A stretch of DNA of 64,000 bases from Molanna angustata (GCA_963576475.1 OY754986.1:6197174-6261173); one strand, 5' to 3'. Shown: positions 37,001 to 49,375, counted from the first letter of the stretch. Translations and numbers: made by a program. The notes: generated by a model from the letters alone, not told the origin.

Positions 37001-37215
37001 AAAGGAGCAGCACAATAGATCGAAATGGTCCTATTAATTCATACTTACAATCACGTCATGTCCCTCACGGGGTAGGCAGAGATGACCGAACGTTACATTT
37101 TTTCTATCTTGAAACACATTCATCGCCTCGTCTTATACATATTCGTTTGTTGTTCACTCTTTTTACGTTCCCATATTTCAGAATATCATCAACAAAATGA
37201 CTTTGTATGTATACA

Positions 37216-37266
37216 CCACTTTATTTGACAATTGTCAACGTGTTTCAAGAACGATGTTCTCTTCCT
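37216..37266 (-). ncRNA. Hammerhead-like motif, degenerate arm
   Basis: Minus strand: CUAAGGA, hairpin AGAGAAC/GUUCUU, GAAAC, then ACGUUGAC. G5 of the core is changed to A, and stem III is no longer a clean palindrome. Confidence 0.35.
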
Positions 37267-37314
37267 TAGGATATTTCTTATACTCAATTCGTATTCGTAG
37301 GTATACTTCGCATA

Positions 37315-37375
37315 CGAAGTGTCCTGAGGAAGGGAACATCGTTCTTGAAACATGTTGACTGTTGTCAATATAAAG
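37315..37375 (+). ncRNA. Hammerhead-like ribozyme motif, canonical core
   Basis: Plus strand: stem I 5' GUC, core CUGAGGA (matches CUGANGA), hairpin GGGAAC-AUC-GUUCUU, GAAAC, self-complementary stem III ACAUGU with U17, then stem I 3' GAC. All invariant core bases are present. Cleavage would fall after GUU, just before GACUG. Confidence 0.6.
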
Positions 37376-37794
37376 TGGTGTTTACAATGTAATTTTGTTG
37401 TTGTTATTTATTAATGATGGAGCTACAAAGTCATTTCGCATTATATTACGTTTCAGAATATTGTTTAGGTACATGGTTTTGCCAACATGTTTTTGGCGAC
37501 CCCGACATCTTATTCCATCCTTGCTTATTTTCTTCGTCACTCAATCTTCATTCAGTCCATGTTGCCTCACCATCTTAATGTGTTAACTTTAATTCTACTA
37601 ATTAGTTAAATATTTCTTCGTCTTAAATTCTTTCCTTTTGTCCATGTTACGTGCCCTTTGATATTATGTTCTATTACAAATTCGTCTTAGCGATCTCATA
37701 TCAACTGCTTTAATTCTGCTTTCGTGCGCCTTTTGCCATGTCCAGGTTTCACCTGCATACGTCAAGATTGGCACTGCGCAACTTTCGATATTAT

Positions 37795-38030
37795 TATTAT
37801 TATTATTATTTATTACTTCTCGGGCAACTAACGGGTACTATGTCAAATATTAATTTAACACGCACCCAATAAAAAGTTGCCACATTTTGGAGACTTACGA
37901 TATTAATCGTCTCACAGATCCAGACTGAAAACGCAATTAAAAACTGTGTCTCGACCGAAAATTGAACCAGGGACCTTTAGATCAGCAGTCAGATACCCAA
38001 CCAACTGATCCACGAAGGCCGACAATATGT
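37795..38030 (-). mobile_element. tRNA-derived SINE (family S1), (AAT)n tail
   Basis: Minus strand: A-box GTGGATCAGTTGGTTGGG, B-box region CCTGGTTCAATTTTCGG, then body gagacgattaatatcgtaag and 3' segment gttgcccgagaagtaataaa followed by an (AAT)n tail at 37790-37810. It is inserted within the RTE-like fragment. Other copies: 9523 and a fragment near 39050. Confidence 0.85.
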
Positions 38031-38254
38031 CGATATGTTGCGTTCATTCATAACTGGTCTAAGTAGATAGTCCACTCACTTGGTTTTCTGCCATAACTCT
38101 CCTTTCGATTTACTTATCAGGCCGTCCATTCCGTTGGAACATACTTCCCAAATAGATATACTCATCAACTTGCTAGAACCATTCATTCTCTACTTTTATT
38201 TGACATGTTTTTCTGCTTTCACTCCTTTCAAATACCATAACCTTTGATTTGCTG

Positions 38255-39160
38255 GAATCGGTCCTATGAAAAATAATTATTATAATAGGATAAATATACT
38301 GAAATCCATAGGGTTGAAAGGTAGTAAAGAGACTCCTTTAGAGCGAAATTCGTTTACAATATACACGTCAATCTTCCATGCAAGTTCTAAGAGTACATAG
38401 ACTCTGTTGGTAAAAAGCAATGTATAAAAACTTCAAGGAGTAGGTATACAAGATAAAAATACCAATAAATAATATGAAGAAGTACGCATAGTTACAATTT
38501 ATTTTGAAGCTGTCAATGAAACAATTTTTAAATTATTCACAGTGGACCATTATAGATATTAACTCTTTGTATTTTGTGTATCGGTATGTATTATTAATTC
38601 TCTGTGCGTGTTCCTTAATAAAATCAAATAAACCCTTACCGTGGGTTATCCGGTAGATTACTTACATTCAAAATAAAAAGACGAAAACAAATTATTGAGT
38701 TTAATATTACGAAATCATAACTTGAAACTATTATAGTAGATGATTGTAAAAATAGCCTACCTTTAACTGTAAAAAATTATTCGACAAATATGTGGTTTGA
38801 AGATGTCGGTAAAATAAAAACCCCAGGAGTTCGTACAAAAATTATGAGAGATAATTTTCAAAGAATTGATTTTTTCCAACCATTTTGTACCGAAGGTCCT
38901 TGGCGCTTTCCTGAAGTCTGGTAAACTGATTGCTCTTAATCATGTATAGCAAACCTTTGACTAAAGGACGATATTTAATTGATTGAAAAATTATTTTATT
39001 TCACAATGGGTTGTGGTAGGAAATATGTTGAGTCTGCGATATTTTATTTTATTTGGCTTTTCGGGCAACTAACAGGTACTTTTTATTTTCTTTTCAATAA
39101 TTGAAACTGTAACTTCATGATAGAACTCCATAATCAACCAGAATTATGAAAAAAATATAT
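38255..39160. other. No gene recognised
   Basis: AT-rich; a short S1-SINE tail fragment (cttttcgggcaactaacagg) at about 39058. Confidence 0.45.
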
Positions 39161-39172
39161 TTAATTTTAACG

Positions 39173-39223
39173 CGACTCCCATTAACCGGTATCGCTCTAT
39201 TCTGAGCATCGTCAGAATGGTGA
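39173..39223 (-). ncRNA. Hammerhead-like ribozyme motif, A14U variant
   Basis: Minus strand: stem I 5' CACCAUU, core CUGACGA (canonical), stem II GCUC-AGAAUA-GAGC, then GAUACCGGUU where GAAA would be expected, with self-complementary stem III ACCGGU and U17, and stem I 3' AAUGGGAG pairing CCAUU. Only the A14-to-U change departs from consensus. No PLE ORF is adjacent. Confidence 0.55.
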
Positions 39224-39458
39224 ACAATAGACCATCCATATAAAGATTCAAAAAGAGGATAATAATAATAGAGAATGAAGGGGCAATTTCAAGAAAAATG
39301 AAATACCCGAAAGACACTAAGGTAAATATGTATGTAGGTATAATAACAATACCTACACATGAAGTGAAGGAATGAATATATAAATATTGTATTAAAAGGA
39401 CAGCAATTATATTGAATAATGGCCAACAGAAAAACCTGACATTAACTATTCTAATGGT

Positions 39459-40126
39459 CGAATATTTTTATTATTGCATATGCGCAAACATTGGATTTTT
39501 TTCCCTGTCGGGAGTCAAAGATATTTTTTAACAGATTTTTTAATTATCTCAATAGAGACGAAGTTGGAATATTTATTGTAGGAGAACCGGGAAATCAAGG
39601 CACCTACAGGGCTTACGACCTGTCATCGGCTGGTTTACGTGATCACTTTATGCGCTTGCGCAACGTTCACCAATTATGCCTTTTTAATGAGATCCCTATC
39701 AATTCAATTTTGAAAGTTCTATATATTGTAATACTGAAATTCTTTTCGCTTGAAAATAAGGAATTTTTACTACAGCCATCTATGTGTGAAATTATGAACA
39801 ACAATCTTATTATTTATTGTTTTTCTTATTATTTTAATAATAAGATTGTTGTTCATAATTTCACACATAGATGGCTGTAGTAAAAATTCCTTATTTTCAA
39901 GCAAAAAGAATTTCAGTATTACAATATATAGAACTTTCAAAATTGAATTGATAGGGATCTCATTAAAAAGGCATAATTGGTGAACGTTGCGCAAGCGCAT
40001 AAAGTGATCACGTAAACCAGCCGATGACTGGTCGTGAGCCCTGTAGGTGCCTTGATTTCCCGGTTCTCCTACAATAAATATTCCAACTTCGTCTCTATTG
40101 AGATAATTAAAAAATCTGTTAAAAAA
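39459..40126. mobile_element. M1-type foldback, near-perfect palindrome
   Basis: Arms 39521-39814 and 39836-40129 (294 bp each) are reverse complements around 39825 with only a few mismatches (for example cttacgacctgtc versus ctcacgaccagtc, and cttttcgctt versus ctttttgctt). The arms carry the M1 MITE hallmarks. The 12-mer tattctaatggt lies at 39447-39458 and 40127-40138, a possible target duplication. The long minus and plus open frames inside are mirror images of each other and not genes. Confidence 0.88.
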
Positions 40127-40138
40127 TATTCTAATGGT

Positions 40139-40450
40139 AATAATAATAATGGAGAAGTATTAAAATCTATTTGTGCGTTAATCAAAAGAACGTTGCTGTT
40201 ACATTTTACTCTATTTATCTCTTATATTTCAAGTTTGTCTAATTTTTTTCCTTTTCTTAAATTATGTATAAGATTGATCCCAGTTTGTGAGTTAAAGGAA
40301 TGCTCACTCTCAAGTAAATGTGTCGCAAAGTTCGAAGTGTCTTTTTTCAAACGGAAAAACGCAAGATGTTCTTTAAGGCGTGTATTTAAAGATCTACCCG
40401 TTTGACCTACATACATTCCTGAACATGTATTGCATTTAAAGCCTGTTTTT
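40139..40450 (-). pseudogene. PLE fragment with GIY-YIG endonuclease (family D)
   Basis: The minus strand encodes the C-terminal endonuclease of a Penelope-like element: KCNTCSGMYVGQTGRSLNTR, then LKEHLAFF, FATHLLESEHSF and KGKKLDKLEI. The CxxC before YVGQTGR and the downstream H...H pattern match the zinc-containing GIY-YIG type of PLEs. An in-frame stop follows LEI, after which EINRVK and a DFNTSPLL end can still be read to about 40139. Upstream (40450-40760) the frame is unreadable. Sequence differs clearly from families B and C. Confidence 0.82.
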
Positions 40451-40524
40451 GACTACGGAATATATATTACATGGGAGAGGAAAAGGTTGTGAGTGATGCC
40501 ACATTTACTGAACACCGTACTTTT

Positions 40525-40602
40525 AAATGAAACTTTTTACACTGAGACTGTAATATATACAATTTTGTCTCAGTGTAAAAAGTTCCATTTAAAAGTATGG
40601 TG
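40525..40602. repeat. 78-bp palindrome within PLE-D remnant
   Basis: Left acttttaaatgaaacttttt...acactgagac; right gtctcagtgtaaaaagttcc...atttaaaagt. Near-perfect inverted repeat around an atatatacaattt centre. Confidence 0.8.
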
Positions 40603-40769
40603 AGTGATATCAAATTATGACTTTGGTTGTAATATATATTCCATAGAAGTAACCAATTTCAAACCGTAGTGGTGTTCAATATAATTTTTTTTATAACAAA
40701 GATTGCGCACCCCTTTTTCGAGTAATGGTTTTCAATTTGAGCTCTTCGGGAGCTGAACAATAATTTTCA

Positions 40770-42290
40770 AGTGACAATTTCATTTTATTTCTTTTCCTAC
40801 AGATCGACGTGTGTTCGCGTCAAACGTCACGAGATGTAGCGTCCCCGTACCGAAACTGGTGTCATTGTAATGTATTCACCACACATGTGACATCACACTG
40901 TAAAACACTAGGTGAGACTGAATGTCAACCGATATAAATGAGATCACTGCTTCATGTTGTATGAAGATAAATATTGAATAAATCTGTTTCCACGTGTGTC
41001 TGTCGTATTTGATTTGGAATCCGATTGATGTTTTATCCTTTTCGTTCCCTCTCATGGTATAAAAAATCCTTTTCACTTGCGGGCAAAAAAAATGAATGGT
41101 TTCGAGGTAGAATTGTACGACAGTGAAAAGGGGTGTTTTTTTGTTGATAAAAAAAGTATATTTTACATTATAAAACTCCTTTGAAATGAGATGCCAATGA
41201 AAAAATTATATGTGACTAGCGAAACTTGGCAGACGTTATCCTGCCCCTGTATAATTTTTTACCTGATTATGTACATATAAATAATTTAAAGATTTGTTAT
41301 CTAAAATCTTTAATCATCATCTTTTAAATCCCTTTCGTCCATTCAGTGCCTCCCGTCTTTAAAGTCTATTCGTCCCTGAAGACACTACTGTTTTCCTTTT
41401 TAACATCGTTAAATGAATTCCAAGTAGATAATTATCCGTAAATTTTCAAATAAATTATAATGCATATACCTACTCGGCTGGCGAATTTCCATTTTCGTGT
41501 TCAAGAGGAAAGTACTGCCTCAAATTACGGTTTGTTACGCTAATTCACTTACAAACTAGTGTTCAATTCAAAGAACGCGTCCTCCATTTTATTATACACG
41601 AGTTTGCAGTATAAATTGTCCGTCTAACACGTATTTAAGGCATGCCAATTATTAACAAATAGGAATAACAACTCAAAAATATCTGTTTTAAAATAACTGA
41701 AATAAATAGCATAATAATATTATGTACAGTTGTAAAGCTAGTTGAAAATTTACTGCCTCACTAGACGAATCTATTCTGAGAAAGTACTGTAAGTAGTATT
41801 AATGCATTTTAAGGTTTCAAGTTAACAAGTGGAAAAAGAATAACGCAAATAATTAAAAAATAATGGGTTTTTTATGTTGGCCATTATTCAATACATTTAC
41901 ATGAATAATTAAATATATTCTTAATTTCTGTCCTTTCAATACTATATTCCAACTATCCATTTGTTCAAGAGAATTTATTCAGACTCTGGATGGCACCATA
42001 TTATGAAGAAGTGAACACCGCGTTTGGTCTGCACTTTCCAACACGAAGGACCCTTAACACACTGAGAGTGGGGGTGACAATAGGCCCTATTCAGATTCAA
42101 CTAAAAATTTTATACGGAATTTTAGTATATGAGAAATGTCAAAAAGTTGACTGCATTTATATGGGACTCATTACGTCACACCGCGCGGATAAAATCATTT
42201 TATCCACGGTTGCCCGATATTTTAGACGTCTTCGTACTCTGAAACGAATCAGAATTGGACATAATATGTAAAAATAACCATCATGGGTGG
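40770..42290. other. No gene recognised
   Basis: AT-rich intron. The frame at 41990-42271 has no recognisable domain. Confidence 0.4.
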
Positions 42291-42299
42291 GTATTTCTG

Positions 42300-42475
42300 G
42301 AGTGAGAAGGCACATGCTGTGACTGCAGAGGAGCAGGATGACGCCAATCTACTAATATGCCCACGAATGAAGACGACATGCAGCACAAGTAACCTAACAT
42401 TGAACGACAAGGCGATATCCGTTGCCGCCTACTGAAGTGGCAAGGTCTAAGGTGCGGACTCGTAAAGTAAGTAGT
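42300..42475 (+). pseudogene. LINE ORF2 C-terminal remnant
   Basis: Reads an EEQDDANLLICPRM stretch, LNDKAISVAAY, a stop, then gactcgtaaagtaagtag, the same terminal sequence as the fragment ending at 6815. Short and broken. Confidence 0.45.
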
Positions 42476-43039
42476 AGCATTTCTCTGAACATATCGATTT
42501 TAAGTATCAAGTCAAGATAGGCGAGATTTGTATAGCCAGTTCTATATTTCTTAGAGGCTTCGCAGCATATATGGATTTACTCAGAATTCAGAGTAGAACA
42601 TTTAGTGTGTCTGTGTGTATGTCGTCATCCCCCCATATAACTTTTGATTCGCTAGATACATTGAGTCTAGAATTTCAGAAAGCATAGAAAACTTTAATAC
42701 TAAAAAACATTTATACTTACTCACGATATCGAAGTTTCCTTTCAGTCAAGGGTTATCAACTTTTGAAATTTTGTTTTATTTTTCCATATACCTCAAAACC
42801 ACTTAAGCTTAAACGCTGAAAATTTTTATAAATATAGACAAATAAAAAATCTCAAATTTGTTTTTTTTTCAAAAAAATTCCAGTGTCTCAAATATTTTTT
42901 ATTAAGATTTTTTTTATGATAATTTTATGTATTTAACTGTTTATATTTCCTAAGTTTTTGAAAATATCGAGGAATACCGAAACACCCCAACTAGATAATT
43001 TAATTTTCTATAAAAATATATAACATTGTAGCAGTACAT

Positions 43040-43895
43040 CTCTAATTTTTTTTCACAATTTTTATGAAAATTGAATTTAGTGACGACATCGCTTCATACA
43101 ATTTGTATGGCAGTCGCCTATACACAATATCTAAGAAGACTTAATAGTTTGATACTTTATCTCCAAACATAGGTACATACATACCATCATACTGTTTTCA
43201 TATTCTGGGTAGGAAAAAAGGACTTACCTCCATACTATCCTACCTTGACATACATACCAACATGTGTTATATAGAAAACTAATATCTTAAAATATTTAAT
43301 AATTTGGATTTATGGGTATATGTACAGTTTGGTACTTATTCTTCAACTATACATACCTACTATCGCTATCGACAGTTGGATCTCATGTGTTACATGCAAC
43401 TAGTCTATAAAAATATGAACGTTGTAGTAGTACTACATCACAAATTTTTTTATACAATTTATATAAAAATTGAATTTAGTGACGACATCGTATCATACAA
43501 TTTGTATGGCAGTTCACTACACAATAACGATGATAGAAGATAACAGTGAAAGCATTATTCTATGACTGTACTTCACAGAAAATTTCTTTTTCATACTGTT
43601 ATCTATTCCAACTGTCGATATGTTAAGAGAACAAAGTTCTCTAAACATATCGACAATGTTTCAAGCCAGGATACGCGAGAATTGTATGCAGGATCTACTT
43701 TTTTCTCGGCTTTTCCAACTTTGAAGACAAAAAACACCAATTTAGAGGCTTCGCAGCATATATGTTCTCTCGCTAACCCAAGGGTATATTGGGGAGTTAT
43801 GATTTCGCAATTTTTAAAGGTAATTTTTTTATTGCAGATTATCAACTAGTATCATGCTGAAATTTTATTCTGAAAGTTTCATCACAATGTATGTG

Positions 43896-43970
<75 letters not shown>

Positions 43971-44003
43971 GTGTGTGCGCGTGTGTGTGTGTGTGTGTGT
44001 GTG

Positions 44004-44040
<37 letters not shown>

Positions 44041-44470
44041 GTGTGTGTGTGTATTTGTGTGTGAGGGCGTGTCTTATAACTTTTGATCCGCTCAATTTAC
44101 AGAGCCCAAAATTTCAGAATTTTTATACATTTGAATTTAGTGACGACATCGCTTCATACAATTTGTATGGCAGTCGCCTATACACAATATCTAAGAAGAC
44201 TTAATAGTTTGATACTTTATCTCCAAACATAGGTACATACATAGGTACCATCATACTGTTTTCATATTCTTGGTAGGAAAAAAGGACTTACCTCCATACT
44301 ATCCTACCTTGACATACATACCTACATGTGTTGTATAGAAAACAAAATATCTTAAAATATTCAATAATTTGTATTTATGGGTTTATTGTTTGGTACATAC
44401 ATATTCTTCTACTATCGCTATCCACAGTTGGATCTCATGTGTTACATGCAACTAGTATTAATAAACGTAT
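43040..44470. repeat. Locally duplicated non-coding repeat block
   Basis: A segment of about 210 bp (gaatttagtgacgacatcgc ... cttacctccatactatccta) at 43072-43280 recurs almost unchanged at 44133-44345, with a partial third copy at 43469-43520. The aggcttcgcagcatatatg block occurs at 42555 and 43746. R4 copy 2 (43775-43890) and a (GT)n tract lie between them. No coding content. Confidence 0.8.
43895..44075. repeat. (GT)n compound microsatellite
   Basis: About 180 bp of GT repeats interrupted by gagg and gcgc, growing out of the end of R4 copy 2. The 57350 copy of R4 carries a (CA)n tract at the same place. Confidence 0.95.
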
Positions 44471-44474
44471 TTAC

Positions 44475-45220
44475 ATTATATTATATTATTTACGTGGTAT
44501 TTGTCTGACAAAAACGGGCCTTTTTAAATTGGCGCTTCAAAAGTTTTTCAAACATTGCCGTTTGCAGTGAAACTTTTTGATTGTCCATAAAATATTTAAG
44601 TTTGGGAATTTACGCTAATAAAGTCACATTATTTTTAAGGCCATTTCTTTCTAGATAAAACTTTTAAAGTGTAATAAAATAACTATTTAGTTTTATAATA
44701 TCATCATGGGGAACGAACCGAAGAAAAATCACATGTAATGTCATTACAAAAATTCATTTTGCAACCGAAGTTGCTATTCTTATAATCAACTTTTTAACTC
44801 AATTGACCCTTTTCATTTAAATATTGATACTTTTAAAAAGCAAATCTTATCCGTATTATATTACCCCTTAACGGCTCCCTAACTTACTACAACACATAAA
44901 TCCTCTCACACTCACATATGCACACACACTCACTCACACATACACACAAGGACACGCCAAATTATACTAATTTTCGATATATCTTTTATACTGGATAAAT
45001 ATCTTTTATACTACTAAATTTATATTAGATTTTTTTTTTTGTTTTGTAACTACTTATTGCTAGAGATAGGCTACCTGCACATTAATGTTGACATTTAATG
45101 AATCATCGCACGGTCGTAAATTATGCAGTGCCGTTGTAGGTACCCACTAACACCACATTGATTTTTATGTGACCCCTTCAGTGATGATGTGGCTATATTA
45201 TTATTCTTTTGAACTCATGC
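44475..45220. other. No gene recognised
   Basis: AT-rich, with a CA-rich patch (cacacacactcactcacaca) near 44925. Confidence 0.45.
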
Positions 45221-45460
<240 letters not shown>

Positions 45461-47895
45461 AATACTTAAATCTGATGACTCTGTATGGTCTAAGAGTAAT
45501 GGTAAATAAACCCACTCGAAAAACATTTGTCAGTGAATCATGTCTCGATCATATTATGTGCAAATCAGAAGAAAAATCCACAACCGTTATTTACCAAACA
45601 TCTACAACTGATCATTATACAATAATATTTTCCATTCACACATATATAAAACCCAAACATAAGGAACAACTCTTAAAGAAAAAGCATACAGATATACTAA
45701 AACTTGTCGAAAACTTACAAAAACAAGACTGGAATACAGTCTACCAAACACAAGAAACTAACACAGCATTTAACAATTTTCTAGAAATCCTTAATAGCCA
45801 AATAGCTAACTGTACTACAATAAATATAAGTGTTGTACACAAAAAAAAGAAAATTAAGCCCTGGATCACTGAAGGGCTCACCAAGTCAATACATAAAAGA
45901 AATGATCTTCATAACTTATGCAAGAAAAATCCTGATGATATCCTTTTACAAAATCATTATAAAAGATATCGAAATACTTGTAGAAATATTATAAAGGAAG
46001 CAAAAACAAAATATTATACGGCAAAACTAAACGAATCAAATAATGATATTAAAAAAACTTGGAAAATAATCAATGAAGTAAACGATAGAACCACAATACC
46101 TCAAAAAATTAACGAAATAAATTATAATGGTGAAACGTTGACAATAGACGAAAATCCACAAAAAATCGTAAACAGCTTCAACGAATACTTTGCAAAAATC
46201 GGTAAACAATATGCCACTGACCTCCTTGAAACTAATAATACTACAGAGGAAATTTTGGTCTTGAATGAAAAACAACAGAATTCAAATAAATTCCCACATA
46301 AAATGATTACATTTGACCTGACATCTGACGTGGAAATAATATCAACTATCAATTCCATAAAACAGTCCACATCTACAGGAATAGACGGCATAGACTCAAA
46401 GCTACTTAAAAGTATAAAATTGCAAATAGCTAAACCTCTTAAACACGTTATAAACCTTAGTTTACAAAATGGCATATTTCCAAATTTTCTAAAAAAATCA
46501 GTAATAAGTCCTATTCATAAGAAAGATTCAAGAGTCGAAATTTCTAACTATAGACCAATCTCACTTCTTTCCATATTCTCAAAAATACTAGAAAAAATAG
46601 TGAAATTAAGACTCAATAAATTCCTGGAAAAAAGTTCTATTCTTTCAAATAATCAATATGGCTTTAGACAAGGCCTGTCAACGAATGACGCAATTTCAGA
46701 ATTAACAACAATAATCGCTGATAAAGTAGACAAAGGTCAAAAATGTCTTGCCATTTTCTTGGACCTTGCAAAGGCGTTTGATACAGTCTCACATCCTCTG
46801 CTTATATCTAAACTTCACAATATTGGTGTCAATGCCACAGTACTAAACTGGTTCAAAACATATCTTAGCAACCGTAAGCAAATTGTCACTATTGGAAATT
46901 ATCGTAGTGAAGAGCAATATATTTCCTATGGAGTCCCGCAGGGTAGTGTACTTGGACCAGTTTTGTTTCTCATATATATTGATAATTTGTGCCGTCTTCC
47001 TGTAGATGGAAAAATAATAAGTTTTGCTGATGACACTGTACTAATAGTAAGTGAAAAAACTTGGAAACAGAGCTACAAAATAGCTGGTATGGCAATTAAC
47101 AAAATAAAAAACTGTCTGGATAACAGCCTTCTTACATTAAACAATAGTAAAACTAAATACCTTACATTTAGCGCCACACAAGCAGGGCAACCTTTACTAA
47201 ATTCGATGTTTTCTATAAAAATACATTGTTGTGTACCTAGAGACTCTTGTGACTGTATCCCTTTGGAGAGAGTCACTGCTATAAATTATTTAGGTCTGAC
47301 CATAGATAATAATCTAAGATGGCAAGATCACATAGAGACACTAACAAATAGAATTCTAAAACTTGGTTATATTTATAGAAACCTTCGAAAAATTCTAAAA
47401 CAAAAAACATTAAAAACTGTCTATTTCGCATTGACTCATTCATTGATCTCATATGGAATTGTTGGTTGGGGTGGATGTGCCAAAACTATCTTGGAAAAAC
47501 TTTGTCTAGCTCAAAGATGCATTGTGAAGATAATTATCCAAAAACCGTTTGATTACCCTACGGAAAACCTCTATAACGATTTTAAAGTATTTGACCCAAG
47601 ACAAATATATATCCAGCATATACTAACTTATTTTCATAAAAATATAATACATCACCAGAAAACACAACAATCCAGAACCACACGAACAAGCATTACTTTA
47701 AATTACATAATCCCTCATATGAAAACAACTTTCGGACAAAGAAATGCATCATTTATCGCTCCACGAATTTATAATACTTTACCTATGTCTCTCAAGGTAA
47801 TAACTTCACATACATTATTTAAAACAAGAATAAAAAAATATATAGGGAATTACGGAAGGACAGAAATTGCCCAAATATTAAACACCCAACAATAA
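45461..47895 (+). CDS. CR1/Jockey-type LINE ORF2, 5'-truncated, otherwise open
   Basis: A single open frame of about 810 codons encodes a non-LTR retrotransposon polyprotein. The N-terminus retains only the last part of the APE endonuclease (SCLDHIMCK, then TTDHYTIIF with the terminal His region). It is followed by a linker and a complete reverse transcriptase: [82 protein letters not shown], the catalytic FADDT (47023-47037) and NSKTKYL. The C-terminal thumb contains [19 protein letters not shown] and [18 protein letters not shown]. No internal stop or frameshift, so RT could still be encoded, but 5' truncation at the (TA)n leaves no promoter and no complete endonuclease. The open frame continues upstream through the TA tract only by chance. 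Clade is from motif resemblance. Confidence 0.88.
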
Positions 47896-48225
47896 TTCTG
47901 AGAAATAATATTAAATAATATAACTACACGCTACACAAGCTGGTTCGAGGATTGTCTTTACATTGCATCTTATTTTAATACAAATAAACTCTAAAACATT
48001 TCTCTTTTTTTATTAGATTTATTTCAAAGAAAAAATCTTGATTTTGTTTTTTATTTGATTTGTGACTCAAGTCAAATAATATTGTTACTCAGTATATACG
48101 TTGAGAAGACCACAGAGCAAATTTTAATTTCAAACTCCTACATAACATAAATGACAACAACGGGTGTTCATATTATGCTGGAAGTAATATTGGAATATAT
48201 AAAGTATTCTAATATTGTTTCTAGA
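47896..48225 (+). other. LINE 3' UTR and flank
   Basis: Non-coding AT-rich sequence after the LINE stop. The exact end of the insertion is not visible; aataaa occurs at about 47983. Confidence 0.45.
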
Positions 48226-48229
48226 ATAC

Positions 48230-48819
<590 letters not shown>

Positions 48820-48868
48820 ATTTTTATCTCGGTTTTCCCGTGTCAGTAGGTCTTGACTAAGACCATTT

Positions 48869-48912
48869 GTCTTCCGACGTTTCGCCTGAATATCACCAGG
48901 CATTTTCAAGGA
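48869..48912 (-). ncRNA. Hammerhead-like motif (family A)
   Basis: Minus-strand copy of the U3/A8 variant core (UUGAAAA ... GAAACGUC) in the left arm of the palindrome. Confidence 0.5.
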
Positions 48913-49375
48913 CTTAACGAAAATCACGCGCGCGACACACGTCTACTCACACTGAAAGCTCACCGTCAAGTGACTCGTAGCGTATAAGATGGCCGCTTAT
49001 GTCAAATATTGTTAGCGCGACGTGATTGGCTCCTTGTGACACGCCCACCTGCTGTCGTGTTCGTTGGTAATAATATTTTATCATTATTTTTGTGTTGTGA
49101 TTTATTGTTAATTTTAGTTGTGACATTAATATTATTATTGTTGTGTTTTGGGGTTATTTTGGGGTTATTTTTAAAATTAACAATAAATCACAACACAAAA
49201 ATAATGATAAAATATTATTACCAACGAACACGACAGCAGGTGGGCGTGTCACAAGGAGCCAATCACGTCGCGCTAACAATATTTGACATAAGCGGCCATC
49301 TTATACGCTACGAGTCACTTGACGGTGAGCTTTCAGTGTGAGTAGACGTGTGTCGCGCGCGTGATTTTCGTTAAG

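Larger units (their letters stand above)
37187..37450. mobile_element. Hammerhead-bearing foldback element with 11-bp duplication
   Basis: Inserted into an RTE-like fossil and flanked by tttcagaatat on both sides (37176-37186 and 37451-37461). Outer and inner arms are inverted: aaaatgactttgta/tacaaagtcattt and caccactttat ... gtcaac / gttgac ... ataaagtggtg. Each arm carries a hammerhead-like motif pointing outward. No ORF. The layout is like the PLE family-A palindromes but the sequence is different. Confidence 0.7.
37025..38250 (-). pseudogene. RTE-like LINE fragment (minus), twice interrupted
   Basis: Pieces at 37025-37186, 37462-37790 and 38035-38250 match in order the family at 5435-6125 and 62585-63205 (shared cacggggtaggcagaga, ctcatctta-type block, ccgtccattccgttggaaca). 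The gaps are filled by a hammerhead-bearing foldback (37187-37450) and a SINE (37795-38030). Coding sequence is heavily decayed. Confidence 0.7.

Noticed and set aside
39590..39700. Hammerhead core in the M1 foldback (ccgatgacaggtcg on one strand)
   Set aside because: CCGAUGA resembles CUGAUGA but there is no GAAA after the hairpin and no stem III.
43901..44086. Cys-Val rich open frames
   Set aside because: Translation of the (GT)n tract.
49009..49341. 110-codon frame in the family-A palindrome
   Set aside because: Inside a palindrome with no conserved motif.
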